From an uncultured Halieaceae bacterium (lineage in GTDB: Bacteria > Pseudomonadota > Gammaproteobacteria > Pseudomonadales > Halieaceae), in contig CALINF010000123.1 of the NCBI GenBank assembly GCA_938045215.1, positions 1 through 11,021 on the forward strand: a DNA stretch of 11,021 bases, read 5' to 3'. The notes under the pieces are model-generated. The model did not search any database. It was not told the DNA's origin and saw nothing but the letters and a program-made list of their open reading frames with translations. Positions 7,784 to 11,021 of the stretch are shown in pieces (the stretch's first letter is position 1; each line of letters begins with the position of its first letter). The translations under genes and the position numbers were made by a program.

Positions 7784-8734
7784 TCAGTGCTGCTCATCCA
7801 CCAAAACCCCTGGTTCTGTTAGCGATTGATGGCCGGGATGCACCTCGATGACAGGCACGCGATTGCCCAGATCTTTCAACATTGCCAGGCTCTGCGCAGA
7901 CTGCGGAATGTCTGCAGAAAAGGTGCCCGGCTCCACACCGTTCTCCCAACCCCAGCGCGTATGCGTGGCATCGCCAATCATCAGTTGTGGGCCATTCGTG
8001 GTCATGGCGAGATAGGCTGTTGAACCCGGCGTATGACCGGGGCTATGGATTGCATAGAAAGAGCCATCACCGAACACATCCAACGCCTGCGCTTGCCCAT
8101 ACTGCCATTCCCGTAATTGCCCCTGAACACCGAGTAATCGATCGGTAGTACCCTGGGTAAACAGGTTTAGTGCCCCACTCAAACGTGCGTCACCGGGACC
8201 GATGTACACTGGCGTCGCTGCTGGCAAATCGGTGAGCCCCATAATGTGATCAATGTGTATATGGGTAAGAAAGACGCCGTTAACGCCACCCAGTGATTCT
8301 GACAGTTCGCTCGTACTTTTGCGTAATACCAAGGCCTGCGTATTCATCCCCATCTTCACGATTGCCGACAAATCATCATTTTCAGCGGGCAAGCGAAAAC
8401 GCTCAGAAATTCCCGAATCTATCAGGAACGTACCCTGGTTCGGGTGTCTGATGGAGTAGCTGTAGATATCGATAGGCTCATCCCGATCGGTGATGCCCGC
8501 CGCTACCGCTTTTGGGTGTTCCAGATTCAGCAGGCCCGACAGGGGCACCGACCAGGTCGCCACAAGGTGCTTTTCAAACACCAACGGACCATTCCCCACA
8601 CTTTTTGTCATCGCTTCTATCGAGACGGGTTCGCCGAGCGTGGCAGGTACTGTTGCAACAGAGCTTGCATCGCAGGCTATAAGGGCCGCACTCATGCATA
8701 TAAGCAGACCCAACCGTGCCACCACTTTCGCCAT
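7784..8734 (-). CDS. Lipoprotein metallo-beta-lactamase-fold hydrolase
   Basis: Predicted lipid-anchored periplasmic metallo-hydrolase, 316 aa. Residues 1-20 are a signal peptide ending in the lipobox LIAC, so Cys21 would be acylated. Asp at +2 (CDAS) is the inner-membrane retention signal in E. coli, so the enzyme probably stays on the outer face of the inner membrane. The metal centre is complete: HIHIDH (His158, His160, Asp162, His163), His234 in SPGHTPGS, Asp255 in IGDATH, and a C-terminal His in EVHPGH (His299 or His302). The HxHxDH...GHTPGS pattern and overall size resemble the AHL-lactonase/AttM-type branch, whose members open lactones, but other MBL hydrolases share these motifs. GGAG is 6 nt before the ATG. 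It is first in a probable two-gene operon with the epoxide hydrolase. The fold and lipoprotein calls are strong; the substrate is open. Confidence 0.9.
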   Translation of the reverse strand: MAKVVARLGLLICMSAALIACDASSVATVPATLGEPVSIEAMTKSVGNGPLVFEKHLVATWSVPLSGLLNLEHPKAVAAGITDRDEPIDIYSYSIRHPNQGTFLIDSGISERFRLPAENDDLSAIVKMGMNTQALVLRKSTSELSESLGGVNGVFLTHIHIDHIMGLTDLPAATPVYIGPGDARLSGALNLFTQGTTDRLLGVQGQLREWQYGQAQALDVFGDGSFYAIHSPGHTPGSTAYLAMTTNGPQLMIGDATHTRWGWENGVEPGTFSADIPQSAQSLAMLKDLGNRVPVIEVHPGHQSLTEPGVLVDEQH

Positions 8735-8767
8735 TACCGTCTCCAGCTTCCAAAATCACGAAGCCTC

Positions 8768-8795
8768 ATGGTATCGGCTCACTCGCTAATGTAAA
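8768..8795 (-). promoter_or_regulatory. Candidate sigma-70 promoter for the metallo-hydrolase/epoxide hydrolase operon
   Basis: On the minus strand TTTACA (8790-8795, five of six matches) and TACCAT (8768-8773, four of six) are separated by 16 nt. A transcript would start near 8761, leaving a short leader with the GGAG site at 8741-8744. Judged by eye only. Confidence 0.35.
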
Positions 8796-8847
8796 CCGAC
8801 TGCGTAGTGCAAACAGACTATGCAGGATGACCAGAAATAGGTCTCGA

Positions 8848-8876
8848 TTGACATGCATTGCAGGTTGATCTATTCG
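8848..8876 (+). promoter_or_regulatory. Candidate promoter for the acyl-CoA synthetase gene
   Basis: A perfect -35 hexamer TTGACA (8848-8853) is followed after 17 nt by the weak -10 TATTCG (8871-8876). If real, transcription begins near 8883. The ATG at 8853 would then be untranscribed, supporting the start at 8913. Confidence 0.35.
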
Positions 8877-8912
8877 ATACTAGGCAAACGATCACTTTCA
8901 AGCGAGTTCATC

Positions 8913-10583
8913 ATGATATTGACTGACAGTTACTATTGCGGAGAAGCCTCCTCACAGATCATCTACAAAACCATCGGTGAGGTACTGGCGCAGACAGTTG
9001 AGCGTTATCCCGACAACGAGGCGTTGGTTGTAACGCACCAGGGTATTCGCTGGACCTACCGCGAATTCAAGCAACAAATTGATCGGCTCGCGACAGGGTT
9101 GCTGAAACTGGGTATTGAGCCCGGCGATCGGGTAGGCATCTGGGGACCCAACAGCTTTGAATGGGTGATGGTTCAATATGCCACCGCACAGATCGGCGCA
9201 ATCATGGTCTGCATCAACCCGGCGTACCGACTGCATGAACTGGAGTTCGCACTGAACAAGGTGGAGTGCAAAGCACTGGTGACCGCAGACAAGTTCAAAA
9301 CCAGCGAGTATCTGGCAATGCTCCAAAATCTGGCGCCTGAGCTTATTCGTTGCGCACCGGGAGACCTGCAGTCCAACAAGCTACCCCATTTAAGCACTGT
9401 GATTCGTATGGGAGATGACTCAACGGCGGGCATGTTCAACTTCGCTGACGTGTGCGCCATGGGAGGAGATGCTCAGCTGCAACAAATGCAGGCGCTGGCG
9501 CGCGAGCTGCGACCCGATGATGCGATCAATATACAGTTCACCAGCGGCACCACCGGCTCTCCCAAAGGCGCTACGCTCACCCATTGCAACATCCTCAACA
9601 ATGGTTATCTGTGCGGAAACTCCATGGGATTTACTGACCAGGACAGGCTCTGTATTCCTGTACCGCTATACCACTGCTTTGGCATGGTCATGGGTAATCT
9701 GGCGTGCCTCACGCATGGCGCTACCGCAGTATATCCAAACGATGGCTTCGACCCGGTCCTCACGTTGCAAGCCGTGCAGGACGAGCGGTGCAGCGCGCTG
9801 CACGGCGTGCCCACGATGTTCATTACCGAATTGGACCATCCGCAGTTCGGAGATTTCGATCTATCGTCGCTGCGCACGGGTATCATGGCTGGAGCGCCCT
9901 GCCCCATTGAGGTAATGAAACGGGTATTGTCGGATATGAACATGAAAGATGTATTGATCGCCTACGGGCAGACTGAAACCAGCCCGGTTAACCACATCAC
10001 GTTGTCGAACGACTCTCTGGCTAAGCGCACAGAGACCGTAGGGCGTGCCGTACCCTGGGTTGAAATCAAGATTACCGATGAAGACAACCGCGTGGTACCC
10101 GTGGGAGAAAAAGGTGAGATCTGCGCCAGAGGGTATTCTGTAATGCAGGGGTACTGGAATGATGAGGAGCGTACCCGCGAAACTATCGATGCTGCCAATT
10201 GGCTACATTCAGGCGATCTGGGTGTCATGGACGATGAAGGCTATGTGCAGGTGGTGGGCCGTATCAAGGACATGATCATCCGCGGCGGCGAAAACGTCTA
10301 CCCCAGAGAGGTCGAGGAGTTCCTCTACACCAACCCCAATATCGCCGAAGTGCAGGTGTTTGGTATACCCGACAGCAAAATGGGCGAAGAGGTATGCGCC
10401 TGGATACAGCTGCATCCGGGCAAGTCGATGACAGAGGAAGAGCTAAAGGATTTCTGCCAGGGCCAGATCACCCACTTCAAGATTCCGCGCCACGTGCGGT
10501 TTGTCAGTGAATTTCCCATGACAGTCACAGGAAAGATCCAGAAGTTTATTATGCGAGACGAAATGGAGAAAGAACTGGGCTAA
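8913..10583 (+). CDS. AMP-dependent acyl-CoA synthetase (fatty-acid-CoA ligase family)
   Basis: Adenylate-forming ligase, 556 aa, that activates a carboxylic acid with ATP and joins it to CoA; cytoplasmic or membrane-peripheral. The motifs are complete. The P-loop is FTSGTTGSPKG (209-219), A5 is YGQTE (351-355), A7 is SGDLG with Asp435, and A8 is GRIKDMIIRGGENVYP (449-464). The A10 lysine is Lys541 in TVTGKIQK. N-terminal domain residues 1-440 and a mobile C-terminal domain 450-556 match the family layout. I prefer ATG 8913 over 8853. The N-terminus then resembles relatives (a short lead, then TIGEVLAQ...YPDNEALV), and a candidate promoter overlaps the earlier ATG. The ribosome site before 8913 is weak, so this start is uncertain. 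The gene is divergent from the metallo-hydrolase operon. It would feed acyl-CoA to beta-oxidation, including the hydratase/dehydrogenase in this window. A medium- or long-chain fatty acid is the likely substrate, but aromatic acids are not excluded. Confidence 0.93.
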   Translation: MILTDSYYCGEASSQIIYKTIGEVLAQTVERYPDNEALVVTHQGIRWTYREFKQQIDRLATGLLKLGIEPGDRVGIWGPNSFEWVMVQYATAQIGAIMVCINPAYRLHELEFALNKVECKALVTADKFKTSEYLAMLQNLAPELIRCAPGDLQSNKLPHLSTVIRMGDDSTAGMFNFADVCAMGGDAQLQQMQALARELRPDDAINIQFTSGTTGSPKGATLTHCNILNNGYLCGNSMGFTDQDRLCIPVPLYHCFGMVMGNLACLTHGATAVYPNDGFDPVLTLQAVQDERCSALHGVPTMFITELDHPQFGDFDLSSLRTGIMAGAPCPIEVMKRVLSDMNMKDVLIAYGQTETSPVNHITLSNDSLAKRTETVGRAVPWVEIKITDEDNRVVPVGEKGEICARGYSVMQGYWNDEERTRETIDAANWLHSGDLGVMDDEGYVQVVGRIKDMIIRGGENVYPREVEEFLYTNPNIAEVQVFGIPDSKMGEEVCAWIQLHPGKSMTEEELKDFCQGQITHFKIPRHVRFVSEFPMTVTGKIQKFIMRDEMEKELG

Positions 10584-10835
10584 GGCTTGGTCTGATCAGG
10601 ATACCCGAAGCAGGCGTTACCCGGGACAACCCTCATTATCGGATAGCTGCCAATGGGATCGTCAGTGAAAAGGGATAAGATGTTAACGCCAATACTGTTT
10701 TGAACCGCTGTGTTGTGGCACCATAGGCCCCCTCTTCATTACCAGACCAGTGAGATGGAATTCAACAGCTCTTCGAACAGCGAAATTATCTCTAGCGCAC
10801 CTATAAGCATACCCTCCAGGACTGTTGACGCCTGA
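10584..10835 (+). other. Intergenic region before the ABC permease
   Basis: 252 nt between two plus-strand genes. I see no convincing open frame on either strand and no clear hairpin-plus-T terminator. An 8-bp palindrome CTGATCAG lies just after the synthetase stop. AGGA at 10818-10821 is the nearest purine-rich site to the permease start, but its 14-nt spacing is long. Confidence 0.4.
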
Positions 10836-11021
10836 ATGCGCGACTACTTCATCAGGCGCCTTCTCCTTATCATCCCAACCCTGTTGGGTATCACTATTAT
10901 TGTATTTGCTGTCACCCGACTAGTGCCCGGTGGCCCGTTGGAACGGGCAATCATGGAAGCCCAGCAAATGGATGCCTCAGGGAACGTCTCCAGTCAGGCC
11001 GCCGGCCAGGGTATGGCGATA
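10836..11021 (+). CDS. YejB-like peptide ABC-transporter permease, 5' part
   Basis: N-terminal 62 codons of an inner-membrane permease of the oligopeptide/dipeptide family (DppB/OppB type); the gene runs off the window. The segment MRDYFIRRLLLIIPTLLGIT, a hydrophobic first helix and the RLVPGGPLERAI turn resemble E. coli YejB (IRRLLLVIPTL..., then APGGPV), a subunit of the YejABEF transporter that takes up peptides and microcin C. The Gln/Ala/Ser-rich stretch after residue 40 begins the periplasmic loop. The start is fixed by an in-frame TGA directly before the ATG. The Shine-Dalgarno site is poorly placed (AGGA 14 nt upstream). A substrate-binding yejA gene is not found upstream; it may lie after the permease or elsewhere. 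The family is firm, the exact yejB orthology likely but not certain. Confidence 0.85.
   Translation, partial: MRDYFIRRLLLIIPTLLGITIIVFAVTRLVPGGPLERAIMEAQQMDASGNVSSQAAGQGMAI

Noticed and set aside
8853..8912. Earlier ATG for the acyl-CoA synthetase
   Set aside because: It overlaps a perfect TTGACA hexamer and adds 20 residues not typical of the family. It is kept as a possible alternative because the site before 8913 is weak.

Overview
The window looks like chromosomal DNA of a heterotrophic, probably marine, gammaproteobacterium. Moderate G+C, a DUF4124 secreted protein (a family common in Gammaproteobacteria), lipid and fatty-acid catabolism genes, and a DUF819 permease fit groups such as Halieaceae (OM60/NOR5) or their relatives. 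That placement is inferred from gene style; there is no rRNA or marker gene here to confirm it. I see no mobile element, CRISPR array, tRNA or rRNA.

Layout, left to right: the 3' part of a short-chain dehydrogenase (1-498, +); a secreted DUF4124 protein with a Tyr/Gly/Pro-rich tail (535-1080, -); a short gap holding a rho-independent-type hairpin; a bifunctional enoyl-CoA hydratase/3-hydroxyacyl-CoA dehydrogenase (1328-3400, -); a divergent intergenic region; an amidohydrolase of the N-acyl-D-amino-acid deacylase family (3638-5380, +); a DUF819 membrane protein (5551-6705, +); a convergent gap; an epoxide hydrolase-like alpha/beta hydrolase (6806-7750, -) lying 33 nt behind a lipoprotein metallo-beta-lactamase-fold hydrolase (7784-8734, -), probably one operon; a second divergent region with candidate promoters on both strands; an acyl-CoA synthetase (8913-10583, +); and the first 62 codons of a YejB-like peptide ABC-transporter permease (10836-11021, +).

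Functionally the region reads as a catabolic island. The AMP-dependent ligase would make acyl-CoAs and the hydratase/dehydrogenase would take them through two steps of beta-oxidation. The amidohydrolase, epoxide hydrolase and lipoprotein hydrolase look like front-end hydrolases that could release acids, diols or opened lactones. The DUF819 protein and the YejB-type transporter could bring substrates across the inner membrane. Genes alternate in strand, so this is a neighbourhood of several small transcription units. A shared pathway is a hypothesis.

I found no clearly unprecedented system. The most interesting points are: (1) the deacylase-family enzyme keeps the HxH pair, the bridging Cys and the catalytic Asp, but appears to lack the two other metal-binding His of classical D-aminoacylases; (2) the lipoprotein metallo-hydrolase has Asp at +2, which predicts an inner-membrane-anchored periplasmic enzyme, yet is paired with a cytoplasmic epoxide hydrolase; and (3) the cluster may serve use of N-acylated compounds.
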